DNA of 12,777 bases from Nitriliruptorales bacterium (GTDB lineage Bacteria; Actinomycetota; Nitriliruptoria; Euzebyales; Egibacteraceae): the NCBI GenBank assembly GCA_007133145.1, contig SLNF01000003.1:1-12777 (forward strand), in the 5' to 3' direction. The notes beneath the pieces are model-generated. The model saw nothing but the letters and a program-made list of their open reading frames with translations, was not told the DNA's origin and made no database searches. A program made the translations under genes and the position numbers. Positions 1-6,873 of this stretch are shown here, piece by piece; position 1 is the first letter of the stretch, and every line of letters starts with the position of its first letter.

Positions 1-74
1 GAGGGGCGGCGCGACGGTGTCGCCGGGGCGCCGGCGGGGCCGACGGGCCCTGGGCGCCTGCGCGTCCGCCACAT
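1..74 (-). CDS. Start of an unidentified leftward gene (5' end only)
   Basis: An ATG on the minus strand at 74 opens a frame that stays open to the window edge. About 24 codons are visible, starting MWRTRRRPGPVGP. The visible part is basic and rich in Pro/Ala/Gly, so it gives no family. The start is supported by context rather than homology: GAGGGAGG (83-90, minus) lies 8 bases upstream of the ATG, and a promoter-like pair sits at 109-138. The gene lies 95 bases beyond the stop codon of the M18 peptidase on the same strand, so it could be co-transcribed as well as having its own promoter. The frame could still be chance in such GC-rich DNA. Confidence 0.45.
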   Translation of the reverse strand, partial: MWRTRRRPGPVGPAGAPATPSRRP

Positions 75-108
75 CGCCCGCACCTCCCTCGCTCGGCCGT
101 CGATCGGC

Positions 109-138
109 ACGCTACTGCCTTCGCCGCGGCCCTGTCAC
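109..138 (-). promoter_or_regulatory. Promoter candidate for the leftward gene at 74
   Basis: On the minus strand GTGACA (138-133) matches five of six bases of the TTGACA -35 consensus. After an 18-base spacer comes TAGCGT (114-109), which fits the actinobacterial TANNNT -10. A start of transcription near 102 would leave a leader of about 28 bases that contains the Shine-Dalgarno sequence at 83-90. This is the best-formed -35/-10 pair I found in the window. Confidence 0.5.
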
Positions 139-169
139 GGCCCTTCGCCGCCGGCGCACCGAGCGACGC

Positions 170-1492
170 TCAGCTCGAGAGGTGCGCGGCGAGGGCGCGC
201 CGCAGCGGACCGATGTCGCGGGCGTCAGCCTGCTCGCGGATCGAGTGCATCGACAGGATCGGTGCGCCGACGTCGGCCGTCGGCAGGCCGAGCCGCGCGG
301 CGGTGAGCGGGCCGATCGTCGAGCCGCAGGGCAGGTCGGCGCGCGAGACGTAGTGCTGGGCGGTCACGCCGGCCTCGGCGCACGCGGCGAGGAAGCCCGC
401 CGCGCTCGCGGCGTCGGTGGCGTAGGCCTGACCCGCGTTGCTCTTCACGACCGGCCCCCCGCCGAGGGACGGCTGGTGGGACGGTTCGTGGCGATCGGCG
501 TAGTTGGGGTGCACCGCGTGCGCGGTGTCGCAGGAGACGAGGAGGGATCGACGCACCGCGCGGACGCGGTCCTGCCGGTCGCCGCCGGTCGCCGCGACGA
601 GGCGGTCGAGGACGTCCTCGAGGAACGAGCCCGCCGCGCCCTCGGCGCTGCCGCTGCCGACCTCCTCGTGGTCGTTGGCGACGAGGACCGAAGTGGCTGC
701 GCCCGTCTCGGCGTCGAGGAGGGCGTGCAGGCCGGCGTGGCAGGAGGAGAGGTTGTCGAGGCGGCTTGCGCGCACCGCCGGTCCCACGAGGCTCGCCGAC
801 TGGGCGTCGGCGAGGACGAGGTCGTGGGCGAGGACGGCCTCGGGGTCGCAGCCCGCGGTCGCGGCGACCGCCTCGAGCAGCGGGGGTCGGCCGTCGTCCT
901 CGAGCCCAGCGACCGGCACGAGGTGGCGCTGCGGGTCGGGCTTGAGGCCCTCGGTGCGCACGCTGCGGTCGAGGTGGATCGCGAGCGACGGGATGCGCAG
1001 CGGTCCGCCGTCGACGAGGGCGAGGCGGCTCTCTGGTGCGGCGCCGGGGGTCGTCGGTCGCAGGAAGAGGCGTCCGGCGACGTCGAGGTCGCGGTCGAAC
1101 CAGGTGTGGTAGAGCACGCCGCCGTAGGGCTCGACCCCGGCGAGGCGGTAGCCGTGTCGTCGCACGTCGGTGACCGGGCGCAGCCGGAACGTCGGCGAGT
1201 CGGTGTGGGCGCCGACCAGGCGCAGGCCCGCCTCGGCCGGGGCCCCACGGCCGACGCGGAAGGCGATGAGGGAGCCGCCGTCGCGTACGACGTAGCGGCG
1301 GTCGCCCGGCGCCAGCGCCCAGGCCTCCTCCTCAGCGAGGGGACGGTAGCCCGCAGCGTCGAGGCGGCGGGTCATCTCCGCGACGACGTGGAACGGTGAG
1401 GGGCCGGCGTCGACGAACGCGCAGAGGTCGGCGGCGAGGTCGTCGTCGGTGCGGGGTCGAGCGGGCGCGGCGGGCTCGGCGGGACTCGTCAT
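170..1492 (-). CDS. M18 family aminopeptidase (aspartyl aminopeptidase type)
   Basis: A 440-residue cytosolic dizinc metallopeptidase. The family removes N-terminal residues, often acidic ones, from peptides and forms large tetrahedral dodecamers (family knowledge). All expected ligand motifs are present: GAHTDSP (H96, D98), RLDNLSS (D246), NDHEEVGSGS (E276 general base, E277 ligand), CDTAHAVHPN (D322) and a C-terminal SMHSIRE (H416). The length is normal for M18. A GTG at 1522 would add ten residues, but I prefer ATG 1492. It has no Shine-Dalgarno sequence, yet TAGACT lies 8 bases upstream, which suggests a leaderless mRNA. The gene is divergent from the TAXI gene across a 472-base gap. Family assignment is secure; substrate preference is not visible. 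Confidence 0.95.
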   Translation of the reverse strand: MTSPAEPAAPARPRTDDDLAADLCAFVDAGPSPFHVVAEMTRRLDAAGYRPLAEEEAWALAPGDRRYVVRDGGSLIAFRVGRGAPAEAGLRLVGAHTDSPTFRLRPVTDVRRHGYRLAGVEPYGGVLYHTWFDRDLDVAGRLFLRPTTPGAAPESRLALVDGGPLRIPSLAIHLDRSVRTEGLKPDPQRHLVPVAGLEDDGRPPLLEAVAATAGCDPEAVLAHDLVLADAQSASLVGPAVRASRLDNLSSCHAGLHALLDAETGAATSVLVANDHEEVGSGSAEGAAGSFLEDVLDRLVAATGGDRQDRVRAVRRSLLVSCDTAHAVHPNYADRHEPSHQPSLGGGPVVKSNAGQAYATDAASAAGFLAACAEAGVTAQHYVSRADLPCGSTIGPLTAARLGLPTADVGAPILSMHSIREQADARDIGPLRRALAAHLSS

Positions 1493-1500
1493 GGCGCGGG

Positions 1501-1506
1501 AGTCTA
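1501..1506 (-). promoter_or_regulatory. -10 box for a leaderless M18 transcript
   Basis: TAGACT on the minus strand (TANNNT) ends 8 bases before the ATG at 1492. That would place the transcription start at or next to the start codon. No recognisable -35 lies 16-19 bases upstream. The same 8-base spacing occurs before the M20 gene. An alternative, more distant promoter is described at 1530-1565. Confidence 0.4.
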
Positions 1507-1529
1507 CGGGGTCGACCCGCACGAAACGT

Positions 1530-1565
1530 CTGCGCGAAGAGTATGCGAAACCCTACTCTGCGCAA
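1530..1565. promoter_or_regulatory. Dyad with possible overlapping divergent promoters
   Basis: AGAGTA (1538-1543) and TACTCT (1554-1559) form a perfect 6-bp inverted repeat with a 10-base spacer. Outside it TGCGC (1531-1535) pairs with GCGCA (1560-1564) after a 2-base offset. Read on the minus strand this gives TTGCGC-N16-TACTCT. Read on the plus strand it gives CTGCGC-N18-TACTCT. Two divergent promoters would then occupy the same DNA and exclude each other, or the dyad could be a repressor operator. The plus-strand TACTCT is the nearest full TANNNT upstream of the TAXI gene. The -35 matches are weak. Confidence 0.35.
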
Positions 1566-1670
1566 CAGCTGGCGCAGCGGCGAGGCGAAATGGGGCACAG
1601 TGGAAGGGCCGGATGGCCCTCGTCGGCGCGCGAGGGCTGTACTAGATCTCCCTCAGGGAAGGATCATCCC

Positions 1671-1712
1671 CTCGGTGAGGTGCACCGACAGCCGACCATG
1701 CACCTCCCCGAG
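1671..1712 (+). repeat. Long inverted repeat in the TAXI gene leader
   Basis: Arms CTCGGTGAGGTGCA (1671-1684) and TGCACCTCCCCGAG (1699-1712) pair at 13 of 14 positions. They give 8 bp, one T/C mismatch and 5 bp around a 14-base loop. As RNA this would be a very stable hairpin, and as DNA it could be a protein-binding site. No U-run follows it, so it is not a standard intrinsic terminator. It starts about 290 bases ahead of the TAXI start codon. It does not match a riboswitch class that I can recognise. Long arms also arise by chance more easily in GC-rich DNA. Confidence 0.55.
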
Positions 1713-1760
1713 CGTTGACGTCGACGTGGTGCAGACGAGCCGGAACGGCAGGGGCAACGT

Positions 1761-1787
1761 CGCCAGCGGTGCCGTGGGCACCTGGCG
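1761..1787 (+). repeat. Second leader hairpin
   Basis: GGTGCC (1768-1773) and GGCACC (1777-1782) form a perfect 6-bp stem with a GTG loop. After a 2-base bulge (GC, 1766-1767), CGCCA (1761-1765) pairs with TGGCG (1783-1787). This gives 11 pairs in 27 bases, downstream of the long inverted repeat and within the presumed TAXI leader. Confidence 0.45.
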
Positions 1788-1876
1788 GGGCCGTGCCGTG
1801 AGGGCCCGGCAGCGAGGGGGCGAGGGCATGGCGCTCGGACCGCGAGCCGAGGCGACGGTGAGGTCCCATCGCGCTG

Positions 1877-1893
1877 CGCTGCCGCCGGCAGCG
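1877..1893 (+). repeat. Third leader hairpin
   Basis: CGCTGCC (1877-1883) and GGCAGCG (1887-1893) form a perfect 7-bp stem with a GCC loop. It ends about 55 bases before the Shine-Dalgarno sequence of the TAXI gene. Small GC hairpins are common in such DNA, so alone it means little. It matters as part of the series in this leader. Confidence 0.35.
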
Positions 1894-1964
1894 GCCCCTG
1901 ACCCACCCAGACCCCCGACGCCGTCGATGCCCCGCGCCCACCGCACTCAGGAGGAGAGACGACC

Positions 1965-2969
1965 ATGATGCGAACGAGAGCTCTGCTGGTCTCGATCGTC
2001 GCGCTGCTTGCCGCGTTGACGCTGCTCGTCGCCGGCTGCGAGGTCGAGGACGAGCCAGCGATCGCCGACGAGGTTGGCCTGTCGATGGGCGCGGGGTCGC
2101 CGGGCGGCACCTACTTCCCACTGGCGGTGGCGATGGCCGACACCTGGCGTGCCATCGTCGACGTCGACGTCGCCACGCAGTCGACCGCCGGCTCGATCCA
2201 GAATCTCCAGTTCCTCGGCGGCGGGGCGATCGACGTCGCGATCGCCTTCAACGACGTCGGGGTGGCGGCCTATCAGGGGATCGGGGTGTTCGGCGGGGAG
2301 CCGGTGGCGCTCGAGGCGGTCGGCAACGTCTACCCCGAGGTCGTGCAGATCGTCGCCCCCGCGGACGGCGACCTCGAGACCGTCGGCGACCTCGCGGGCG
2401 CGCGGGTCTCGCTCGGCCCCGAGGAGAGCACCACCGAGCTCACCGCGCGGTCCCTGCTCGACCACGCCGGACTCGACGCCGACACCGACCTCGACGCGGT
2501 CGCCATGCCCTTCGAGGAGGCGGCCGTCGCCCTCGAGGCGGGCGAGCTCGACGCGGCGTTCGCGGTCGGCCCCCTCGAGTCCCCCGCGATCGAGGACCTC
2601 GCCTCGAGCCTCGACATCAGGCTCCTCGGCGTCGAACCGGAGGTCCAGGAGTCCGTCATCGCCGAGCGGCCGAGCCTGTCGCCGCACTTCGTGCCCCCGT
2701 TCACCTACACCGGGCAGGACGAGGACGCCGAGACCCTCACCTACTGGGCGACGGTCTACGTCGTCGAGGGCTTCGACGACGACGTCGCCTACGAGCTCAC
2801 CCGCGGGATCTTCGAGGGGGAGAGCCTCATCGCCGACATCGTGCCGGTCGGTGACGAGATCGACATCCTCAACGCCGCGAAGGGCCTCGGGCCGATCCCC
2901 CTCAACGACGGCTCGGAGCGCTATCTCGACGAGCAGGGCGCCCTCGACGACATCGAGGCTCCCGAGTAG
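1965..2969 (+). CDS. TAXI family TRAP transporter solute-binding lipoprotein
   Basis: A 334-residue extracytoplasmic binding protein of the TRAP-associated extracytoplasmic immunogenic (TAXI) type. The N-terminus has Arg residues, a hydrophobic stretch and the lipobox LVAGC with Cys25, so it is probably a lipid-anchored lipoprotein. The mature protein shows the family hallmarks: LSMGAGSPGGTYFPL (39-53), a TQSTAGSIQNLQFL segment (71-84), GAIDVAIAFNDV, and LETVGDLAGARVSLGP mid-protein. Length is typical. ATG 1965 is preceded by AGGAGGAG (1949-1956) at 8-base spacing; a second ATG follows at once. TAXI proteins normally deliver solute (often dicarboxylates or amino acids) to a fused DctQM permease, and no permease gene is in view on either side. 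The mature protein is strongly acidic. Family is secure; the ligand is unknown. Confidence 0.92.
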   Translation: MMRTRALLVSIVALLAALTLLVAGCEVEDEPAIADEVGLSMGAGSPGGTYFPLAVAMADTWRAIVDVDVATQSTAGSIQNLQFLGGGAIDVAIAFNDVGVAAYQGIGVFGGEPVALEAVGNVYPEVVQIVAPADGDLETVGDLAGARVSLGPEESTTELTARSLLDHAGLDADTDLDAVAMPFEEAAVALEAGELDAAFAVGPLESPAIEDLASSLDIRLLGVEPEVQESVIAERPSLSPHFVPPFTYTGQDEDAETLTYWATVYVVEGFDDDVAYELTRGIFEGESLIADIVPVGDEIDILNAAKGLGPIPLNDGSERYLDEQGALDDIEAPE

Positions 2970-2979
2970 GTCGTCGCGT

Positions 2980-3013
2980 ACCCGGCCCGCCGCCAGGAGG
3001 GCCCGGGCCGGGT
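2980..3013. terminator. Perfect 10-bp inverted repeat between convergent genes
   Basis: ACCCGGCCCG (2980-2989) and CGGGCCGGGT (3004-3013) are exact reverse complements with a 14-base loop. The repeat lies between the TAG of the TAXI gene (2969) and the TGA of kgd (3018-3020). It can therefore fold in transcripts from either side and is a likely bidirectional terminator or 3'-end barrier. It lacks a U-tract on both strands, as often reported for GC-rich actinobacterial terminators, so termination itself is inferred. Confidence 0.6.
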
Positions 3014-3017
3014 GAGG

Positions 3018-6000
3018 TCAGGACGCCACGTCGGCGGTGCCCTCGAGCCCGTCGAAGGCCTCATCGAGCAGCGCGCGCTCCTCGAGCTCGTGGATCGTCT
3101 GGCTGCCCGTTGCCGGGCTCGGGCTCTCCACGCGCGCGGCGTGGCGCAGGGTGTAGTCGTCCCGCAGCAGCCGGTGCAGCCGCAGGTGGGCGAAGGTCCA
3201 CGCCCCCATGTTCTCGGGCTCGTCCTGCACCCAGACGACCTCCTCGGCGTGGGGGTGCGCGGCGATCGCCGAGAGGATCTGCTCCTCGGGCCAGGGGTAG
3301 AGCTGCTCGACGGCGACGACCGCGGCGGCCGCGCCACGGCGGTCCCGCTCCTCGCGCAGCATGTGGGCGATCTTGCCCGAGCACAGCAGCACGCGCCGGG
3401 CCTCCGCCGGGGCGTCCCCGTCGGGCAGCACCTCGGCGAAGTGCCCCTCCTCGAAGTCGGCGGCCGGGCTCATCGCCGCGCGGGCACGCAGCATGCCCTT
3501 GGGCGTGAGCACGACGAGGGGCTTGCGCACCTCCCGGCGCATCTGCCGCCGCAGGAGGTGGAAGTACTGCGCCGCGGTCGTGGGCTGGGTGACCTGGATG
3601 TTGTCGGCGGCCGAGAGGGTGAGGAAGCGCTCGAGGCGTGCCGAGGAGTGCTCGGGGCCCTGGCCCTCGTAGCCGTGGGGCAGCAGGAGCACGAGCCCCG
3701 AGGTCTGCTCCCACTTCGCCTCGGCGGCGACGACGAACTGGTCGAGGATGACCTGCGCGCCGTTGACGAAGTCGCCGAACTGCGCCTCCCAGGCCACGAG
3801 GGCGTCCTTGCGCGACACCGAGTAGCCGTACTCGAAGCCGACCGCGGCGAACTCCGAGAGCAGCGAGTCGTAGAAGGCGACCGGCGCCTGCCCCTCGTCG
3901 AGGTTGGCCAGCGGGACCCAGTCCTGCCCGCCGTCGACGGAGACGAGGTGGGCGTGGCGCTGGCTGAACGTCCCGCGGCGGGAGTCCTGCCCCGCGAGGC
4001 GCACCGGCGTGCCCTCGAGGGCGAGCGAGCCGAGCGCGAGGGCCTCGGCCATGGCCCAGTCGACGGTGTCGGCGGCGAGCATGCCGCGGCGCTTCTCGAG
4101 CTGGCGGGCGAGCTTGGGGTGCACCGCGAAGCCCTCCGGCCACGACGTCACCGCCGCGGCGATGCGCTCGAGGACGTCGCGGTCGACGCCGGTGGGGACC
4201 GGGGGCAGGACGCCGGCGCCGCCGGGGGCGCGCAGCTCCTCGGGCAGCTCCGGGGACGAGGCGCGGGTGTCGGCGAGCGCCGACTCGAGCTTGGCGCGGA
4301 AGGCGTCGAGGGAGGCCTCGGCCTCGTCGACGGTGATGTCGCCGCGGTTGACGAGCTCCTCGGTGTAGATCTTGCGGACGCTGCGCTGCTGGCCGATCGC
4401 CTCGTACATCGTCGGCTGGGTGTAGGAGGGGTCGTCCCCCTCGTTGTGGCCGTGCCGGCGGTAGCAGATGAGGTCGACGACGACGTCCTTGGCGAAGCGC
4501 TGACGGAAGGCGAAGGCCAGGCGCATGACCCGCACGCAGGCCTCGGGGTCGTCGCCGTTGACGTGGAAGATCGGCGCCTGCACGGTCTTGGCGACGTCGG
4601 TGGCGTACTCGCTCGAGCGGCCCTGGTGCGGCGCGGTGGTGAAGCCGAGCTGGTTGTTGATGACGAGGTGGACGGTGCCGCCGGTGCCGTAGCCGTCGAG
4701 CTGGCTCATCGCGAAGGTCTCGGCGACGACGCCCTGGCCGGCGAAGGCCGCGTCGCCGTGGACGAGCACCGGCAGGACCGGGGTGCGCGTGCCGGGCTCG
4801 GCGCCCTTGCGGTCGAGCAGCGCGCGCGCCATGCCGACCACGACGGGGTCGACGGCCTCGAGGTGGCTGGGGTTCGACGACATCTCGACGTCGATCGTCG
4901 CGCCGGAGGTGGCGTGGTGGCGGCCGCGCGCGCCGACGTGGTACTTCACGTCGCCCGACCCCTGCACGCTGTCGGGGTCGATGTCGCCCTCGAACTCCCG
5001 GAAGATCTTGTCGTAGTCCTTGCCGAGGATGTTCGTGAGGACGTTGAGCCGCCCGCGGTGGGCCATGCCCATGACCGCCTCGTCGATGCCGGCGTCGGCG
5101 GCGTCGGAGAAGAGCGCGTCGAGCATCGGGATCGCCGACTCCGCGCCCTCGAGGCCGAAGCGCTTGTGCCCGATGTACTTCGTGTGGAGGAAGCGCTCGA
5201 AGGCCTCGGCGTCGTTGAGCCGCTCGAGGATGTGGACCTGCTCGTCGTGGGACAGCGCAGTCTCGACACCCTCGACGTGGCCCTGGATCCAGACCTTCTC
5301 CTCGGGCTCGGCGATGTGCATGTACTCCACGCCCACCGAGCGGCAGTAGGCGTCGCGCAGCGTGCTGATGATCCCCGAGAGCGTCATGCGCTCGCTGCCG
5401 GCGAGGCCGCCGGTGAGGAACTCGCGGTCGAGGTCCCACAGCGTCAGCCCGTAGGTCGCCGGGTCGAGCTCGGGGTGCAGCTCGGGGAAGGACTCGAAGA
5501 GCGGGTTGAGGTTGGCGATGAGGTGCCCGCGCACCCGGTACATGTTGATGAACCGTCCGACGGCGATCTGCTTGGCCGCAGCCGTGTCGCCCTGCGCGGT
5601 CGTGAGCAGCCGGGAGGACTCGTCGGCGTGCCAGCGCACCGGCTCGAACGGCACGTGGAGGCTCTCGAAGACCTCGTCGTAGAAGTCGCGCTCGCCGAGG
5701 AGGAGCTCCTCGACGGCCTTGAGGAAGAGCCCCGACTCCGCGCCCTGGATGACGCGGTGGTCGTAGGTCGACGTCACGGTGATGACCTTACCGACGCCCA
5801 TCTCGGCGAGCAGGCGGGAATCGGCGGCCTGGTACTGCGCGGGGAAGCCGATCGCGCCGACGCCGAAGATCGCGCTCTGCCCCGGCATGAGCCGCGGCAC
5901 GCTGCCGACGGTGCCGAGCGTGCCGGGGTTGGTGAGCGTCGCTGTCGTGTCGGCGAAGAGCTCGGCGTCGAGCTCGCCGGCACCGACCCGGCGCACCGCC

Positions 6001-6731
6001 TCCTCGTAGGCCCGGTGGAAGGCCGCGAAGTGCTGGCGGGTGACGTCCTTGATGCTCGGCACGAGCAACGTCCTGGTCCCGTCGGCGCGTGGCACGTCGA
6101 TCGCGAGGCCGAGGTTGACCCGCTCGGGCCGGTGGACGTAGGGCTTGCCCTCGGCGTCGGTGTGGTAGGTGCTCGTGATCGCCGGCACCTCGGCCATCGC
6201 CTTGACGAGCGCCCAGCCGATGAGGTGGGTGAAGCTCACCTTGCCGCCCCGGGTGCGCCGGAGTTGGTTGTTGATGACGCGGCGGTTGACCTCGAGGAGC
6301 TTGGCGGGGATCTCGCGGATCGACGTCGCCGTGGGGACCCCGAGGCTCGCCTCCATGTTCTCGACGATCGTCGAGGCGACTCCGCGCAGGCGCCGGGCGT
6401 CCTCGGGCGGGCCATCGGGGGGCGCGGTGGGCTCCTCCTGGGCCGGGCGCGCCCCGTTGCGGGGCGCGGCCGCCGACTCGGGGGCCCTCTCGGCAGGCGG
6501 CGCCTCAGGCGCGGTGCCCGGCTGCGCGGTGCCCGGCTGCGCCGTGGCCCCGGCGTCCCCGTCCCCGGTGCTGCGCCCGTGCGAGCGAGGCGGGCCGGTC
6601 TCCCACGCGGGGCGGTAGTCGCTGAAGAACTCCCGCCAGCTCTCCCCGACCGCGTCGGGGTCGGCGAGGTACTCCCGGTACATCTCGTCGACGAGCCAGG
6701 TGTTCGTGCCGAAGCGTCGCTGCTCAGCCAT
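3018..6731 (-). CDS. kgd: Multifunctional 2-oxoglutarate decarboxylase/dehydrogenase E1 with fused acyltransferase domain
   Basis: A 1237-residue cytosolic TCA-cycle enzyme, close to the 1231 residues of M. tuberculosis Kgd. The family decarboxylates 2-oxoglutarate with thiamine diphosphate. With partner E2/E3 subunits it makes succinyl-CoA. Domains in order: an N-terminal segment with FGTNTWLVDEMYREYL (7-22), and an Ala/Pro-rich linker (about 41-111). Then comes an E2-like acyltransferase core (about 112-345) with DHRVIQG at 324-330, and the E1 domain with AHRGRLNVL (H558), GDAAFAGQG (659-667) and HNEGDDPSYTQP (762-773). A transketolase-type pyrimidine-binding domain (about 890-1085) and a C-terminal domain follow. 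There is no lipoyl domain, as in other actinobacterial Kgd. ATG 6731 fits family N-termini; ATG 6737 would add two residues. Neither has a clear Shine-Dalgarno sequence. In relatives the FHA protein GarA/OdhI inhibits the enzyme; that gene is not here. Confidence 0.97.
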   Translation of the reverse strand: MAEQRRFGTNTWLVDEMYREYLADPDAVGESWREFFSDYRPAWETGPPRSHGRSTGDGDAGATAQPGTAQPGTAPEAPPAERAPESAAAPRNGARPAQEEPTAPPDGPPEDARRLRGVASTIVENMEASLGVPTATSIREIPAKLLEVNRRVINNQLRRTRGGKVSFTHLIGWALVKAMAEVPAITSTYHTDAEGKPYVHRPERVNLGLAIDVPRADGTRTLLVPSIKDVTRQHFAAFHRAYEEAVRRVGAGELDAELFADTTATLTNPGTLGTVGSVPRLMPGQSAIFGVGAIGFPAQYQAADSRLLAEMGVGKVITVTSTYDHRVIQGAESGLFLKAVEELLLGERDFYDEVFESLHVPFEPVRWHADESSRLLTTAQGDTAAAKQIAVGRFINMYRVRGHLIANLNPLFESFPELHPELDPATYGLTLWDLDREFLTGGLAGSERMTLSGIISTLRDAYCRSVGVEYMHIAEPEEKVWIQGHVEGVETALSHDEQVHILERLNDAEAFERFLHTKYIGHKRFGLEGAESAIPMLDALFSDAADAGIDEAVMGMAHRGRLNVLTNILGKDYDKIFREFEGDIDPDSVQGSGDVKYHVGARGRHHATSGATIDVEMSSNPSHLEAVDPVVVGMARALLDRKGAEPGTRTPVLPVLVHGDAAFAGQGVVAETFAMSQLDGYGTGGTVHLVINNQLGFTTAPHQGRSSEYATDVAKTVQAPIFHVNGDDPEACVRVMRLAFAFRQRFAKDVVVDLICYRRHGHNEGDDPSYTQPTMYEAIGQQRSVRKIYTEELVNRGDITVDEAEASLDAFRAKLESALADTRASSPELPEELRAPGGAGVLPPVPTGVDRDVLERIAAAVTSWPEGFAVHPKLARQLEKRRGMLAADTVDWAMAEALALGSLALEGTPVRLAGQDSRRGTFSQRHAHLVSVDGGQDWVPLANLDEGQAPVAFYDSLLSEFAAVGFEYGYSVSRKDALVAWEAQFGDFVNGAQVILDQFVVAAEAKWEQTSGLVLLLPHGYEGQGPEHSSARLERFLTLSAADNIQVTQPTTAAQYFHLLRRQMRREVRKPLVVLTPKGMLRARAAMSPAADFEEGHFAEVLPDGDAPAEARRVLLCSGKIAHMLREERDRRGAAAAVVAVEQLYPWPEEQILSAIAAHPHAEEVVWVQDEPENMGAWTFAHLRLHRLLRDDYTLRHAARVESPSPATGSQTIHELEERALLDEAFDGLEGTADVAS
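6511..6540. repeat. 15-bp tandem duplication in the Kgd linker
   Basis: GCGGTGCCCGGCTGC occurs twice head to tail (6511-6525 and 6526-6540) and a degenerate third unit follows. On the coding strand it encodes AQPGT-AQPGT at about residues 64-73 of Kgd. This is within the flexible linker between the N-terminal segment and the acyltransferase domain. In-frame repeat gain or loss here should be tolerated. Confidence 0.7.
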
Positions 6732-6787
6732 CGCCATCGTCCATCGCTTGTGTGGTGCGGGCCTGCCTCGCGCGGTCCGCGCCCACG

Positions 6788-6815
6788 ATGCTATCGGCCG
6801 GGCAGCGCCTGTCCG
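6788..6815 (-). promoter_or_regulatory. Promoter candidate for kgd
   Basis: On the minus strand CGGACA (6815-6810, four of six bases of TTGACA) is followed after 16 bases by TAGCAT (6793-6788). Initiation near 6781 would give a leader of about 50 bases without an evident Shine-Dalgarno sequence. The site lies in the 142-base gap between kgd and the divergent hydrolase gene. Confidence 0.4.
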
Positions 6816-6833
6816 GGGCCGACCGCGGCCCTC

Positions 6834-6839
6834 TACGCT
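6834..6839 (+). promoter_or_regulatory. -10 candidate for the hydrolase-methyltransferase pair
   Basis: TACGCT fits TANNNT. It would start transcription about 28 bases ahead of the hydrolase ATG at 6874, leaving room for the GGAGGAG (6865-6871) ribosome site. No good -35 is visible. The same hexamer precedes the PAC2 gene. Confidence 0.4.
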
Positions 6840-6873
6840 GGCCCGAGCGACTGCCCCGGGGAGTGGAGGAGCG

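Larger units (their letters stand above)
1493..1964. other. 472-base divergent intergenic region with a probable structured leader
   Basis: This is the only gap over 300 bases. I see no convincing small gene in it. It holds, from left to right, a -10-like TAGACT (minus), a dyad with possible back-to-back promoters (1530-1565), and a small hairpin AGGGCC-GGAT-GGCCCT (1605-1620). Next come a long inverted repeat (1671-1712), two further hairpins (1761-1787, 1877-1893) and a strong Shine-Dalgarno sequence AGGAGGAG (1949-1956). There is no TA dinucleotide between 1645 and 1964, so a TANNNT -10 for the TAXI gene cannot lie close to it. A leader of roughly 300-400 bases is therefore the simplest reading. 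Confidence 0.5.

Noticed and set aside
17..1399. Long plus-strand open frame opposite the M18 peptidase
   Set aside because: Low-complexity translation without motifs, fully explained by GC-rich third positions of the real minus-strand gene.
1671..1712. Resemblance of GGTGAGG in the leader to the start of the M-box magnesium riboswitch
   Set aside because: Only a short purine-rich stretch agrees. The conserved downstream segments of the M-box are absent and the region lacks the TA-containing core.
1396..1968. Plus-strand frame filling the divergent intergenic region and ending at the TAXI ATG
   Set aside because: Arg/Pro/Gly low complexity, and it begins inside the M18 gene with no ribosome site. 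I see no coding signal.
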